From Corynebacterium sp. 122RC1 (lineage in GTDB: Bacteria; Actinomycetota; Actinomycetes; Mycobacteriales; Mycobacteriaceae): a stretch of 64,000 bases of DNA. The position numbers were made by a program, and so were the translations under genes. The notes below the pieces were generated by a model that did not search any database, was not told the origin of the DNA, and was given only the letters and a program-made list of their open reading frames with translations. This document shows positions 43,385-55,460 of the stretch, piece by piece. The DNA lies in assembly GCF_024580955.1 (NCBI RefSeq), contig NZ_JANIKD010000004.1, forward strand, positions 62,001 through 126,000, written 5' to 3'. The first letter of the stretch is position 1; every line of letters starts with the position of its first letter.

Positions 43385-44353
43385 ATGAAACCTCTGATCG
43401 TCGCCTGCGGCCTCGCGCTCTCAACGACGCTTTCCGCCATCCCCGCGCAGGCCGCGCTCACCACCACAGCCACCTCCACAGCCTCCACCACAGCACAGGC
43501 CACCCCCACCTCCTCTTTCGCTGCCCCGTTCACCTCTGGCTCGTGGCTGGTATTCAACATTGACACCGGCGAGATCATCGCCGAGCAGGCCCCGAACACT
43601 CACTTCGACCCGGCCACCCTCATCAACGTCACCCTCATCCTCGCGGCCCTCGAGGAACTCGACCCCACCTCAGAGCTCACCATCGCCGCCCCAGGCGAGC
43701 GCCCCATGCTGGTCCAGGGGCAGGCATATTCGGTGATTGAGCTCGTCGGCGCGCTCCTGCACACCGACGCCACCGACGCCGCCCTAGCCCTCCAAGCCGC
43801 CATCGAACCCGACGCCCAACAAAACATCCTCGAACGCGTAGGTGCCACCAACACCACCCTCGGCGCGAACCCCCGAACCACGGCCCACGACCTCGCGCTG
43901 CTCTACCGCTACGCCTTCCGCCTCCCGGCGTACATGCAAATCTTCTCCAGCCCCAGCGTGCAAATCACCACCACCGAAGGCACCACCCTCATCAGCAACA
44001 GCAACGCCTACTTCCTCTCCGACCCCGACTCCCTCGGCGGCACCGCAGGACTCAGCGACGGCCTCTACGCCTTCGCGGGAGCACAGCGTTCCGACGCGCG
44101 CCTGGGCGTGGTCATGCTCGGCGTCGACCCCGCCGTCACCATGCCCTCGTACCAAGCGATGGAACTCTTCGCCGCCGCGCAGGGGCAAGCTCCGACGGGC
44201 GTACTGGAAGCACCCGCAGTGGAGGAGGTAGAGGTGTCAATCCCCGAAATGGAAACGCCATCCTCCCCCGTCCCGTGGTTGGGCTTGGGGGCGATGGCGT
44301 TGGTGGTCCTGGGAGCTGCAACCTGGTGGTTGCAGCGGAGGCTACCTGCGTAG
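43385..44353 (+). CDS. secreted D,D-carboxypeptidase-like (S11) protein lacking catalytic residues
   Basis: A 322-residue protein with a Sec signal peptide (cleavage likely after AIPAQA, residue 23), a Thr/Ser-rich linker, a DacA/PBP5-like domain (WLVFNIDTGEIIAEQAPNTH onward) and a C-terminal membrane anchor (WLGLGAMALVVLGAATWWL) with Arg tail. All three active-site motifs of S11 peptidases are altered: SxxK reads TLIN (78-81), SxN reads DAT (128-130), KTG reads TAG (220-222). It is thus probably catalytically inert, perhaps a binding or regulatory pseudoenzyme. Divergent from the ADA-like gene, 34 nt between starts; its last 12 nt overlap the convergent yihY gene. Confidence 0.7.
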   Translation: MKPLIVACGLALSTTLSAIPAQAALTTTATSTASTTAQATPTSSFAAPFTSGSWLVFNIDTGEIIAEQAPNTHFDPATLINVTLILAALEELDPTSELTIAAPGERPMLVQGQAYSVIELVGALLHTDATDAALALQAAIEPDAQQNILERVGATNTTLGANPRTTAHDLALLYRYAFRLPAYMQIFSSPSVQITTTEGTTLISNSNAYFLSDPDSLGGTAGLSDGLYAFAGAQRSDARLGVVMLGVDPAVTMPSYQAMELFAAAQGQAPTGVLEAPAVEEVEVSIPEMETPSSPVPWLGLGAMALVVLGAATWWLQRRLPA

Positions 44354-45346
44354 GCGGCGGTCCTTGATATCGCGCACCCGGATGATCGCCGGGGCGGGGA
44401 CGTCTTGGCGCGCTATCGCGAGGGCTTCGTCGGTGGTCGCGGCCCATGCGGAGGCGTACATGACGATGCGCCAGATCAGGTAGAGCACCACCATCAGGCC
44501 GATGATCGGACCGAAGGCTGCACCCGCGGGGTTGGACAGCGCGTTGGCAAAGAAGACCGCACCGAGTTGCTTCACAACCTCAAAGGCCACCGCGCAGATC
44601 AAGGCCGCTTTCACGGCCGCGCGCATTGGTACTTCGCCACGGGGGAGGAATTTCATGAACCACCAGGCCACGGCAAAGTTGGCGAGCAGCGCCACGGCGA
44701 GGCTGAGCAGGAACGTCAGGATGAAGATGCCGGGGACTTCGTCGAGGTTGAAGAACTCTAGGATGGCCTGCAATACGTTGGATGAGCCGAGGGCGGTGGC
44801 GGCGGCTGCAAGTGCGAAGGCCACCAGCAGGCCCACGAGGCCGAGGAGGTCGCGGAGCTTTGTCACCACAAAGTTGCCCTCGTTGACTGGGTACTTCCAC
44901 ATCTTGGACACGCCGTAGCGCAGGTTGTTCATCCATGCGAGCCCGGACCACAGCGCGGTCAGACCACCGATGCCGAACATTGCGGTGCGTTGCTCGATGG
45001 CCGCGTCGAGGATGCTGTTGAGCGTTTCACCCAGCGAGCCGTCCACTGCCGCGACGATTTGGTCCTTGATCTCTTGGAGCAAATCGGGGCGGTTGTTCAG
45101 CACGGTTGCCGCCACCGCGAATGCCAGCATCAGCAGAGGGAACATGGACAGCACGGAGAAGTAGGTGATGCCCGCGGAATACTGATTTCCGCCCTCGGTG
45201 CCAAAGCGTTCCTGCATCCGCATGATGTGGTCGAACCACCCCCACTTTGCCCGGAGCTTGTCCAGCATGGTGGGTTCGTCGGCGTGCACGCGCTCGATGC
45301 CGTGTTCGTCGACCTTGTCCTTGTCAGCTCGCGTCGATGTAGCCAC
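44342..45346 (-). CDS. YihY/virulence factor BrkB family membrane protein
   Basis: A 334-residue inner-membrane protein with about six transmembrane segments, once annotated ribonuclease BN. Family signatures: GGNQYSAGITYFSVLSMFPLLMLAFAVAA in the first segment, then WSGLAWMNNLRYGVSKMWK and GAVFFANALSNPAGAAFGPIIGLMVVLYLIW. Function unknown; in other bacteria linked to envelope or transport. GTG 45346 has AAAGG 5 nt upstream. The product has a charged N-terminus and a basic C-terminus (RDIKDRRLRR). It is downstream of trpS on the same strand but behind a terminator. Confidence 0.85.
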   Translation of the reverse strand: MATSTRADKDKVDEHGIERVHADEPTMLDKLRAKWGWFDHIMRMQERFGTEGGNQYSAGITYFSVLSMFPLLMLAFAVAATVLNNRPDLLQEIKDQIVAAVDGSLGETLNSILDAAIEQRTAMFGIGGLTALWSGLAWMNNLRYGVSKMWKYPVNEGNFVVTKLRDLLGLVGLLVAFALAAAATALGSSNVLQAILEFFNLDEVPGIFILTFLLSLAVALLANFAVAWWFMKFLPRGEVPMRAAVKAALICAVAFEVVKQLGAVFFANALSNPAGAAFGPIIGLMVVLYLIWRIVMYASAWAATTDEALAIARQDVPAPAIIRVRDIKDRRLRR

Positions 45347-45386
45347 GGATGCCTTTCTCTTAGAAAATCAATGCTTCTACGATATG

Positions 45387-45426
45387 AAGAATCCGGCGCT
45401 CGGGGGAAATTGAGCACCGGATTCTT
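45387..45426 (-). terminator. terminator after trpS
   Basis: A 10-bp perfect stem AAGAATCCGG / CCGGATTCTT, continued inside by GCTC/GAGC, just 20 nt after the trpS stop. On the minus strand the stem ends in GGATTCTT followed by CAT, so the T-run is short; a role in mRNA 3'-end formation is likely. Confidence 0.75.
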
Positions 45427-45446
45427 GCAAGATCGTTGCAAAAGCG

Positions 45447-46544
<1,098 letters not shown>

Positions 46545-46724
46545 CTACTGGGTGCGTGGCTTCTCACCGAACAGGAACTGCAACGACGCCACCACACTCG
46601 CGCCGCCGATACCCATCAACAGCGCGCCGAGCAACGCGTTGACGTCGTGAGCGCCAAGCAGAAGGAAGGAAAGGCCGAACAAAACGGCACCGAGTACCAA
46701 AAGAATGATGCCCTTAACGCGCAT
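46545..46724 (-). CDS. 59-residue membrane protein
   Basis: Reading the minus strand from ATG 46724 gives 59 residues: a short basic start (MRVKG), hydrophobic segment IILLVLGAVLFGLSFLLLGA, a short polar turn (HDVN), a second hydrophobic segment ALLGALLMGIGGASVVASLQFLF and a polar end GEKPRTQ. CAAGGAG lies 7 nt upstream of the ATG, a strong ribosome binding site. It fits a two-helix hairpin in the membrane. No family recognised, although small membrane genes occur beside trpS in other corynebacteria. It lies between exonuclease III and trpS on the same strand. Confidence 0.75.
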   Translation of the reverse strand: MRVKGIILLVLGAVLFGLSFLLLGAHDVNALLGALLMGIGGASVVASLQFLFGEKPRTQ

Positions 46725-46834
46725 GAAAAGCTCCTTGATTTGTGGGACGGCACGGCAGTGCCTACGTTCTGACCGCTTACTTTATCAACCTTCGCCAGTA
46801 ACTTTTGCCGCCGTGGCGCTGCAGGTGCCCCCGG

Positions 46835-47725
46835 CTAGCCATACACCACTGTCAGTGGCGAGTGATCGGACCAGCGGAGGTCGTAGGCCGGCGCCTTGTC
46901 CACCCACGCGCGTTCGGCGCGATCCATCATCGCCTTGGTGGCGGCCTGGTAGTCAATGCGCCACCCCGCGTTCGTGTCAAAGGCCTGCCCTCGGTAGGTC
47001 CACCAGGTGTACTCCGCGTCCTGCGGCGCGAGTCGACGCGCGACGTCAAACCACACCGGTGCGGTGTTTGCTTCTCGACGCGGGCCGTCCGCGTACTCCA
47101 CGGCCCCAGCCCAGTCACCGTGGGCGGGGATCTGGGACACCTCATCGGGGAAGGTGCCAAACACTGCGTCCATGAACGCGCGCTCGTCGGGCAGGAATCC
47201 GCTCTTATTGCGGTTGGTTTTGAAATTTTTCAAATCCTGTTCGCGGTGGCAAATGTTCCAGTCGCCGCCCACCACCATGTTTTCGTGCTCGGCGGCGGCT
47301 TCGGCGAGATACGGCTCGAACGCATCCAAGAAGCGGTACTTCTCATCCTGTTTCTCCGTGCCCGCGGACCCGGAGGGCAGATACAGCGACGCGACGGTGA
47401 CGCCCGCGTCGAGGCGCGCTTCGATATACCTGCCGGACTCCTCGAAGCCGGGGATTCCGATGCGCACGTCGTGAAGCTCATGTCGCGAGAGGATGCCTAC
47501 CCCGGCGCGGCCTTTCGCAGCCGCCGGTGCGCCCGCGTAGAACCAGCCGCCGTCGAGAGCCGGGGCAAGCGCGGTGAGGGTGTCTTTTTCCGACGCACGC
47601 ACCTCCTGGAGTAACACCACATCGGAGTTCGATGCCTCCAGCCACGGCAAGAACCCCAAGTTTTGCTCGCTGCGCTGCTTCACGGCGGCGCGAATGCCAT
47701 TGACGTTGACGGTAGAAATTTGCAT
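46835..47725 (-). CDS. xthA: exodeoxyribonuclease III (AP endonuclease)
   Basis: A 296-residue EEP-fold nuclease that cuts at abasic sites and degrades 3' ends in base-excision repair. Motifs: ISTVNVNGIRAA (Asn), LLQEVRA (metal Glu), YIEARLDAGVTVASLYLPSG (Tyr), VVGGDWNICHREQDLKN (Asp/Asn), TYRGQAFDTNAGWRIDYQ (Trp/Arg/Asp) and WSDHSPL (catalytic Asp-His). ATG 47725 is 7 nt after TAGGAT, which overlaps the stop region of the upstream MFS gene. Confidence 0.93.
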   Translation of the reverse strand: MQISTVNVNGIRAAVKQRSEQNLGFLPWLEASNSDVVLLQEVRASEKDTLTALAPALDGGWFYAGAPAAAKGRAGVGILSRHELHDVRIGIPGFEESGRYIEARLDAGVTVASLYLPSGSAGTEKQDEKYRFLDAFEPYLAEAAAEHENMVVGGDWNICHREQDLKNFKTNRNKSGFLPDERAFMDAVFGTFPDEVSQIPAHGDWAGAVEYADGPRREANTAPVWFDVARRLAPQDAEYTWWTYRGQAFDTNAGWRIDYQAATKAMMDRAERAWVDKAPAYDLRWSDHSPLTVVYG

Positions 47726-47738
47726 GCCCATCATCCTA
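47726..47738 (-). promoter_or_regulatory. -10 box for a leaderless start (xthA)
   Basis: On the minus strand TAGGAT (47738-47733), GATGGGC, then ATG at 47725. It is 15 of 16 bases identical to the block before upp. Confidence 0.65.
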
Positions 47739-48909
47739 ACGCCCATGCCCAAATGAGAATCGACACCGCGGCGAGCGCGGCCCCCGCCAGCGCTGGGGCC
47801 GAATACCCAAACCCGGCCGCAATGACTGCACCACCCAAGGACGCCCCAGCCGCATTCGCGATGTTCAACGCGGAGTGATTGAGCGAGGCGGCCAGTGTCT
47901 TCGCGGGCCCCGCCACCTCCATGAGTCGCACCTGCAGGCATGGCACCAACGTGGAGCCGGAGGCGCCGACGCACAGGAACGCAATGATTGCGAGCCACGC
48001 TGTTGTGGACGCGGCGTAGAAGAAGAGGAGCGACGCCACAATGGCGCACAGTGCCAGCAGGATCCCGCGCTCATAATTCCAGTCCGAGAGTCTGCCTCCC
48101 AGCCAGTTGCCGCCAACCATGCCCACGCCATACGCCAGTAGCACCAGCCACATCCATTGCTCCGGTAGGCCTGCTCGCTGCGTCATTGTCCAAGAGATAT
48201 AGGTATAGACCGCGAACATACCGCCGAATCCCACCGCGCCGATGGCCAGCGAGTACCACACCTGCGCGCGCCCCAGCGCCTTGAGCTCACCAAGCGGGCT
48301 CGTGGGCAGCATCTTGGACATGTGCGGCATCAGGAACCACAGCGCCACCAGGGTGGACACGCCGATGAGTGTGACAAACACGTAGGCCGCTTGCCAGCCG
48401 AAGCCCTGCCCCAACGCTTGCGCGATCGGCACGCCGACCACCGTTGCCACCGGCAGGCCCATGCCTACGAACGCGAGCGCGCGTCCACGTTGCCCCGGGG
48501 ACATCGACGCCGCTGCGAGAGCGGAGACAGAAAAGTACGCGCCGTGGGGAAGGCCCGCAAGGAAGCGCGATACGACGAGTAGTTCATAGCTCGGCGCCAC
48601 GACTGCCAACCCGTTGCCCACCGTGAACGCCGCCATCAGGATAAGAAGGAGGCGGCGGCGCGGGATCATGCCGGTGAAGGCAGTGATCAGGGGCGCTCCG
48701 ATGACGACGCCGAGGGCGTAGGCGGTGATGATGTGTCCTGCGGTGTCCTCGGTGATCGCGTAGCCGGCGGCGATTTGGTTGAGCAAACCCATGGTCACGA
48801 ACTCGGTTACGCCGATGCCGAAGCCTCCCAAGGCGAGCGCAATCATGGTGATGATGCGGCGGCGTTCGGTGATTTCGGTTTGGCGGGGTAAGGGGCGTCG
48901 GAAACTCAC
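47731..48909 (-). CDS. MFS transporter, DHA1/AraJ type
   Basis: A 392-residue major facilitator protein with twelve predicted membrane segments. Characteristic stretches: GGFGIGVTEFVTMGLLNQIAAG in helix 1, the loop 2-3 motif GAPLITAFTGMIPRRRLLLIL, and SRFLAGLPHGAYFSVSALAAASM in helix 4-5. The class exports drugs or sugars; substrate unknown. Start at GTG 48909 (SFRRPLPRQTEITERRR) has AAGGTG 6 nt upstream; the same bases TAAGGT also fit a -10 box 7 nt from GTG, so it may be leaderless. Confidence 0.85.
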   Translation of the reverse strand: MSFRRPLPRQTEITERRRIITMIALALGGFGIGVTEFVTMGLLNQIAAGYAITEDTAGHIITAYALGVVIGAPLITAFTGMIPRRRLLLILMAAFTVGNGLAVVAPSYELLVVSRFLAGLPHGAYFSVSALAAASMSPGQRGRALAFVGMGLPVATVVGVPIAQALGQGFGWQAAYVFVTLIGVSTLVALWFLMPHMSKMLPTSPLGELKALGRAQVWYSLAIGAVGFGGMFAVYTYISWTMTQRAGLPEQWMWLVLLAYGVGMVGGNWLGGRLSDWNYERGILLALCAIVASLLFFYAASTTAWLAIIAFLCVGASGSTLVPCLQVRLMEVAGPAKTLAASLNHSALNIANAAGASLGGAVIAAGFGYSAPALAGAALAAVSILIWAWALG

Positions 48910-49009
48910 CGAGCACACCTTACACTTGCCCGCATTTTTGATGGTTTCACGTGAAACTTCGCCACAACTGGGCCCTACCCCCGTTTTCCCACTTTTATGC
49001 ACGCTTTAG

Positions 49010-51274
<2,265 letters not shown>

Positions 51275-51277
51275 CAC

Positions 51278-51306
51278 GAAAGGCGGGGTACATACCCCGC
51301 CTTTTT
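51278..51306 (+). terminator. intrinsic terminator shared by icd and ppc
   Basis: GAAAGGCGGGGTA, CA, TACCCCGCCTTTTT: a long perfect stem with T-run on the plus strand, directly between the convergent stops of icd and ppc, so it may serve both. Confidence 0.93.
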
Positions 51307-51307
51307 G

Positions 51308-53893
51308 CTATCCAGAGTTCCTGAGCGCCGTCGCGAGCCCGTTCATCGTGACCTGGATGGTCTTGGACACCAAGAACGAATCGTCGCCGGCGCGGTAACG
51401 TCGGAGCAACTCGAGCTGCACCGCGTTCAGCGGCAGGAGGTAGGGATAGCGCCGCTTCAGCGACCTCGCCTGCCGCAGATTCTCCGAAACCAGGTCGCGG
51501 TTCCCAGTGATCCGCAGGTAGGCGGCACGGGTGAGGTTGTACTCTTCGACGATCATCTCGTAAATGCGGTCTGCGATTTCTTGATCGCCCACCAAGTCCG
51601 CGTAGAGGCGGGCCAAAGAAATCTCCGCTTTCGCCATCACCTGCGCCATATTTGAGAGCACCGAATTGAAAAACGGCCAGTTGTGATAGAGATCGGACAA
51701 TTCAGACCATCGCGCGTCGTCCTCGCCCGCCCAACTTGCGACCGCCGAGCCCACGCCGAACCAACCTGGCACATTGCTTCGGGATTGCGACCACGACAGC
51801 ACCCACGGAATCGCGCGAAGATCCGAGATCGCGGTGGTTTGCTTCCTCGCCGCGGGCCTCGAGCCGAGATTCAGATCCCCAATCTCGTGCAGCGGCGTGG
51901 ACTCCGTGAAGAACTGGATGAACCCGGGGTCTTGGGTGAGCCGTTTGTACGCGCGCCCCGAAAGATCGGACAGCTCGGCCATCACAGCATAGGCGCGGTC
52001 ATTCGTGGGCTCATGATTCAGCAACGACGCCTCCAGCGCTCCAGACACGAAGGCTTCGAGGTGTCGACGCGCGGTATCGGGCGCACCGTACTTCGCAGAG
52101 ATCACTTCACCTTGTTCAGTGATGCGCACCGACCCCGTGACAGCGCCTTGGGGCTGGGCGAGGATGGCGTCATACGTCGGGCCGCCGCCGCGACCCACTG
52201 CCCCGCCGCGACCGTGCGCGAGTCGCAATTCGATGCCGTGACGCTCGAAGAGCTCAACAAATTTCCGCTCGGCATCATAGATTGCCCAGTTGGCAGCCAG
52301 GTACCCGCCGTCCTTGTTGGAATCGGAATATCCGAGCATCACTTCTTGCACGTCCCCACGCCGACGCAGATGCTCGCGATACACCGGCACCTCCCACAGC
52401 GCCTCGAGGATGCCCGCGCCGACGCTGAGGTCGTCGATGGTCTCGAAAAGCGGCACAATGTCCAGATTGTCCAGACCAACTTCCTTCAGCAGCACCATCG
52501 GCTCGAGAATGTCCGAGACCGCACCGGTCATCGAGACGATGCAATGCGAGATCATGTCCTCCCCGTAAGCGCGCACCGACGCAGCCGCCGCGCGGAAAAT
52601 TCCGAGTTCTTTCTCCGTGACCTCGTCGAAGACTTTCACACCCGGAAACAGCAATGGGCGCGGGGTCTGCAATTCCTCGGTGAGCAACGCGATCTTTTCC
52701 GCTTCGTCGAGGCCCGCGTAGTCGTCGACGCGGCCTGCAATGCGGAACACCTCCGTGAGGACATGCTCGAAAGTGTCAGAGTTTTGGCGCAGGTCCAAGG
52801 TATAGAGATGGAAGCCAAACGTGGTGACGGCCGAGCGAATGTGGGCGAGCCGATCGTCAGCAATGATCGCGCCGCCGTAGGCGCGCAACGAACTATCGAT
52901 GATGTCGAGGTCGCGCAGCAGGTCCCGCGGCGAAGCGTATCCCGAGCGGAGTTTCTCGCGGATGCCGTAGATAGCGCGTCGGTAGGGCTCGTCGACGCGG
53001 GACTCCCAATTGTTGTTGGCGGCATCCGCGAGGGCGAGCAATTCCTGTGAGCACGCGGAGTAGCGGTCAGAGAGTGAAAGCTCGCGTTCGAGCTCGGCGA
53101 GTTGTTCGTCGTAGTATTCGCGGATCGTCTCGGCTGCGCGCTGGGTGGCGTAGCTGAGGGTCTCGGCGTTGACGTAGGGGTTACCGTCGTGGTCGCCGCC
53201 GATCCAGGACCCCATGCGCACCACAGCGGCGTCGCCGAGCTCGATGCCGAAGGTGTCCCGCATGTTCGCTTGGATCGCGCGATTGAGCGCCGGCACTTGC
53301 TCAAGCAGTGAGAGTTTGTAGTAGCGCAGTCCGACGTCGATTTCGTCTTCCAGTGTGGGGCGGGCGATTCGGATGAGCGCGGTTTGCCAGAGCAACGTCA
53401 TGCGCAGCAACAGTTCGCGTTCGATGGTGTCGTCGAGGCCGCGGAGATGAATTTGTTGGAGCAATGCTTTGATCCGCAGTTGTGTGTCGAACACTGTGCG
53501 GCGGCGCGTTTCCGTCGGATGCGCGGTGAGCACGGGCGCAACGTGGGCGTCGCGTATCATTTGGGCCCGCGTCGACGGGACTTGCTGAAGTTTCGCGAAG
53601 GTTCGCTCCAGCGACACCGCGGCTGTCTGCGACTCGTCGTCGAGGTCTTCCACAAGGTTGGTGAGGAGCGCGAAGTAACTGAATGAACGCGCCACTAAGT
53701 TTGCTTTACTCACGTCCATGTCCCGGAAAATTGCCAGGAGGTCGTCGGGGCGCGCTTCGCCGCGCGCTACCGCGAAGGCCGTCACTCGTGTGGATTCGAC
53801 GAGCTCAAAAATTTCCTGGCCTTCTTGCTGGGCGATGACCTGGCCCAGGATCCTGCCGAGGAGTCGGATGTCTTCGCGGACGCGATCAGTCAC
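51308..53893 (-). CDS. ppc: phosphoenolpyruvate carboxylase
   Basis: An 861-residue enzyme that carboxylates PEP to oxaloacetate. Catalytic motifs: VLTAHPTETRRRTV (His and Arg), GGDHDGNPYV, LGYSDSNKDGGYLAANW (metal/PEP) and LAHGRGGAVGRGGGPTY (bicarbonate loop); the C-terminus ends ATALRNSG, where the usual end is Q/R-N-T-G. Length is shorter than the approximately 919 residues of C. glutamicum Ppc. GTG 53893 has GGAAGGA 7 nt upstream. In C. glutamicum ppc is elsewhere, near tpi; here it is next to icd. Confidence 0.96.
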   Translation of the reverse strand: MTDRVREDIRLLGRILGQVIAQQEGQEIFELVESTRVTAFAVARGEARPDDLLAIFRDMDVSKANLVARSFSYFALLTNLVEDLDDESQTAAVSLERTFAKLQQVPSTRAQMIRDAHVAPVLTAHPTETRRRTVFDTQLRIKALLQQIHLRGLDDTIERELLLRMTLLWQTALIRIARPTLEDEIDVGLRYYKLSLLEQVPALNRAIQANMRDTFGIELGDAAVVRMGSWIGGDHDGNPYVNAETLSYATQRAAETIREYYDEQLAELERELSLSDRYSACSQELLALADAANNNWESRVDEPYRRAIYGIREKLRSGYASPRDLLRDLDIIDSSLRAYGGAIIADDRLAHIRSAVTTFGFHLYTLDLRQNSDTFEHVLTEVFRIAGRVDDYAGLDEAEKIALLTEELQTPRPLLFPGVKVFDEVTEKELGIFRAAAASVRAYGEDMISHCIVSMTGAVSDILEPMVLLKEVGLDNLDIVPLFETIDDLSVGAGILEALWEVPVYREHLRRRGDVQEVMLGYSDSNKDGGYLAANWAIYDAERKFVELFERHGIELRLAHGRGGAVGRGGGPTYDAILAQPQGAVTGSVRITEQGEVISAKYGAPDTARRHLEAFVSGALEASLLNHEPTNDRAYAVMAELSDLSGRAYKRLTQDPGFIQFFTESTPLHEIGDLNLGSRPAARKQTTAISDLRAIPWVLSWSQSRSNVPGWFGVGSAVASWAGEDDARWSELSDLYHNWPFFNSVLSNMAQVMAKAEISLARLYADLVGDQEIADRIYEMIVEEYNLTRAAYLRITGNRDLVSENLRQARSLKRRYPYLLPLNAVQLELLRRYRAGDDSFLVSKTIQVTMNGLATALRNSG

Positions 53894-54034
53894 TTGGCAT
53901 TCCTTCCATGTTCGACCCTATGTATTCGGGGCAGATTCATAGTATCCGCTTTCCGACGCGCGCAAGGCACACTCCATGAGATGGAATCCCGCGCCCGCGC
54001 TGCACCAGTTAAAGAAGGTTTTATTCACAAAAAC

Positions 54035-54050
54035 TAGACCGAGCTGTTTA
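54035..54050 (+). promoter_or_regulatory. candidate McbR operator upstream of metY
   Basis: TAGAC-CGAGCT-GTTTA fits the McbR consensus TAGAC-N6-GTCTA known for C. glutamicum sulfur/methionine genes, with one mismatch. It lies at the -35 side of a possible -10 TTAAAGT (54069-54075), about 70 bp before metY, one of the classical McbR targets. Confidence 0.6.
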
Positions 54051-54106
54051 CTTTTTTCGGACCGAGGCTTAAAGTCTAGGAATCCCACTAACGAAAAGGA
54101 CTGAAT

Positions 54107-55423
54107 ATGACCACGAAGTACGACAATTCAAATTCCGCCGCCTGGAGCTTTGAAACCCGCTCCATCCACGCGGGCCAGCCTGTGGACTCTGACACCAGCT
54201 CCCGCAACCTCCCGATCTACCTCACGAGCTCCTTCGTCTTCGACTCCGCTGAGCACGCCTCCAAGCGCTTCGATCTTTCCGACGCCGGCCCTGTGTACTC
54301 CCGCATCACCAACCCAACGGTCGGGGCCGTGGAAGAGCGCGTGAACTCCCTCGAGGGAGGCGTCCACGCGGTCCTGTTTGCCTCCGGTCAAGCTGCGGAG
54401 ACCGCGGCGATCCTCAACCTCGCGCGCGCGGGCTCCCACATCGTCGCATCACCACGCCTGTACGGCGGCACCGAGACGCTGCTGAAGGTGACGTTGGCCC
54501 GCCTCGGCATCGAAACCACATTCGTGGAGAATCCCGACGACCCCGCTTCCTGGGCGGCCGCAGTGCAAGACAACACTGTGGCGTTCTACGCCGAAACTTT
54601 CGCGAACCCACAGGCAGACGTCTTGGACATTCCAGCCGTCTCCGAGGTTGCACACGCGAACCAGGTTCCTCTCATTGTGGACAACACACTCGCAACCGCC
54701 GCTCTGGTCCGCCCACTGGAGCACGGCGCAGACATCGTGGTCGCGTCCCTTACCAAGTTCTACACCGGCAACGGCTCTGGCCTCGGCGGCGTTCTGGTTG
54801 ACGGCGGCACCTTTGATTGGACTGTCAAGCGCAACGGCGAGCCTGTCTTCCCAGATTTCGTTACCCCTGATCCCGCGTATCACGGTCTCAAGTACGCCGA
54901 CCTTGGCCCTGCCGCATTCGGCCTGAAGGCCCGCGTCGGCTTGCTCCGCGACACCGGCGCAGCCCCTTCCCCTTTCAACGCCTGGGTGACCGCGCAGGGT
55001 CTGGATACGCTGTCTCTTCGTGTTGAGCGTCATAACGAGAACGCGGCCCGGGTCGCCGAGTTCTTGGAGAATCACCCAAAGGTGTCCAAGGTGAACTATG
55101 CGGGCCTGCCTTCTTCGCCGTGGTACGAGACGAAGCAGAAGCTCGGCCTAAAGTACACCGGTTCGGTGCTTTCCTTTGACATTGTGGGCGGCAAGGACGA
55201 GGCGTGGGCTTTCATCGATGCGCTCAAGCTGCACTCCAACTTGGCGAACGTCGGCGATGTCCGTTCCCTCGTTGTCCATCCCGCAACGACGACCCACTCT
55301 CAGTCCGACGAGGCTTCCCTCGCAGCGGCGGGCATCAACCAGGCAACGATCCGCCTTTCCGTGGGCATCGAAAATATTGAGGACATCCTCGCTGATCTGA
55401 CTGCGGGCTTCGACGCGGTCTAA
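54107..55423 (+). CDS. metY: O-acetylhomoserine sulfhydrylase
   Basis: A 438-residue PLP enzyme (Cys/Met metabolism family) that makes homocysteine from O-acetylhomoserine and sulfide. The Schiff-base lysine is K217 in VASLTKFYTGNGSG; other marks are SIHAGQPVDSDTSSRNLPIY, FASGQAAETAAIL, VDNTLATAALVRP and the C-terminal RLSVGIENIEDILADL. AAAGGA is 7 nt before ATG. Followed by metX after 37 nt: the two consecutive enzymes of the direct sulfhydrylation route, with metX acting first. Confidence 0.95.
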   Translation: MTTKYDNSNSAAWSFETRSIHAGQPVDSDTSSRNLPIYLTSSFVFDSAEHASKRFDLSDAGPVYSRITNPTVGAVEERVNSLEGGVHAVLFASGQAAETAAILNLARAGSHIVASPRLYGGTETLLKVTLARLGIETTFVENPDDPASWAAAVQDNTVAFYAETFANPQADVLDIPAVSEVAHANQVPLIVDNTLATAALVRPLEHGADIVVASLTKFYTGNGSGLGGVLVDGGTFDWTVKRNGEPVFPDFVTPDPAYHGLKYADLGPAAFGLKARVGLLRDTGAAPSPFNAWVTAQGLDTLSLRVERHNENAARVAEFLENHPKVSKVNYAGLPSSPWYETKQKLGLKYTGSVLSFDIVGGKDEAWAFIDALKLHSNLANVGDVRSLVVHPATTTHSQSDEASLAAAGINQATIRLSVGIENIEDILADLTAGFDAV

Positions 55424-55460
55424 CGTACAGTATGTCCTAATTAACGATTCAGGAGGCTCG

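Noticed and set aside
54063..54078. Second McbR-like half-site (GTCTA at 54074-54078) upstream of metY
   Set aside because: The partner half at the required N6 spacing is CGAGG and not TAGAC; more likely part of the -10 region.
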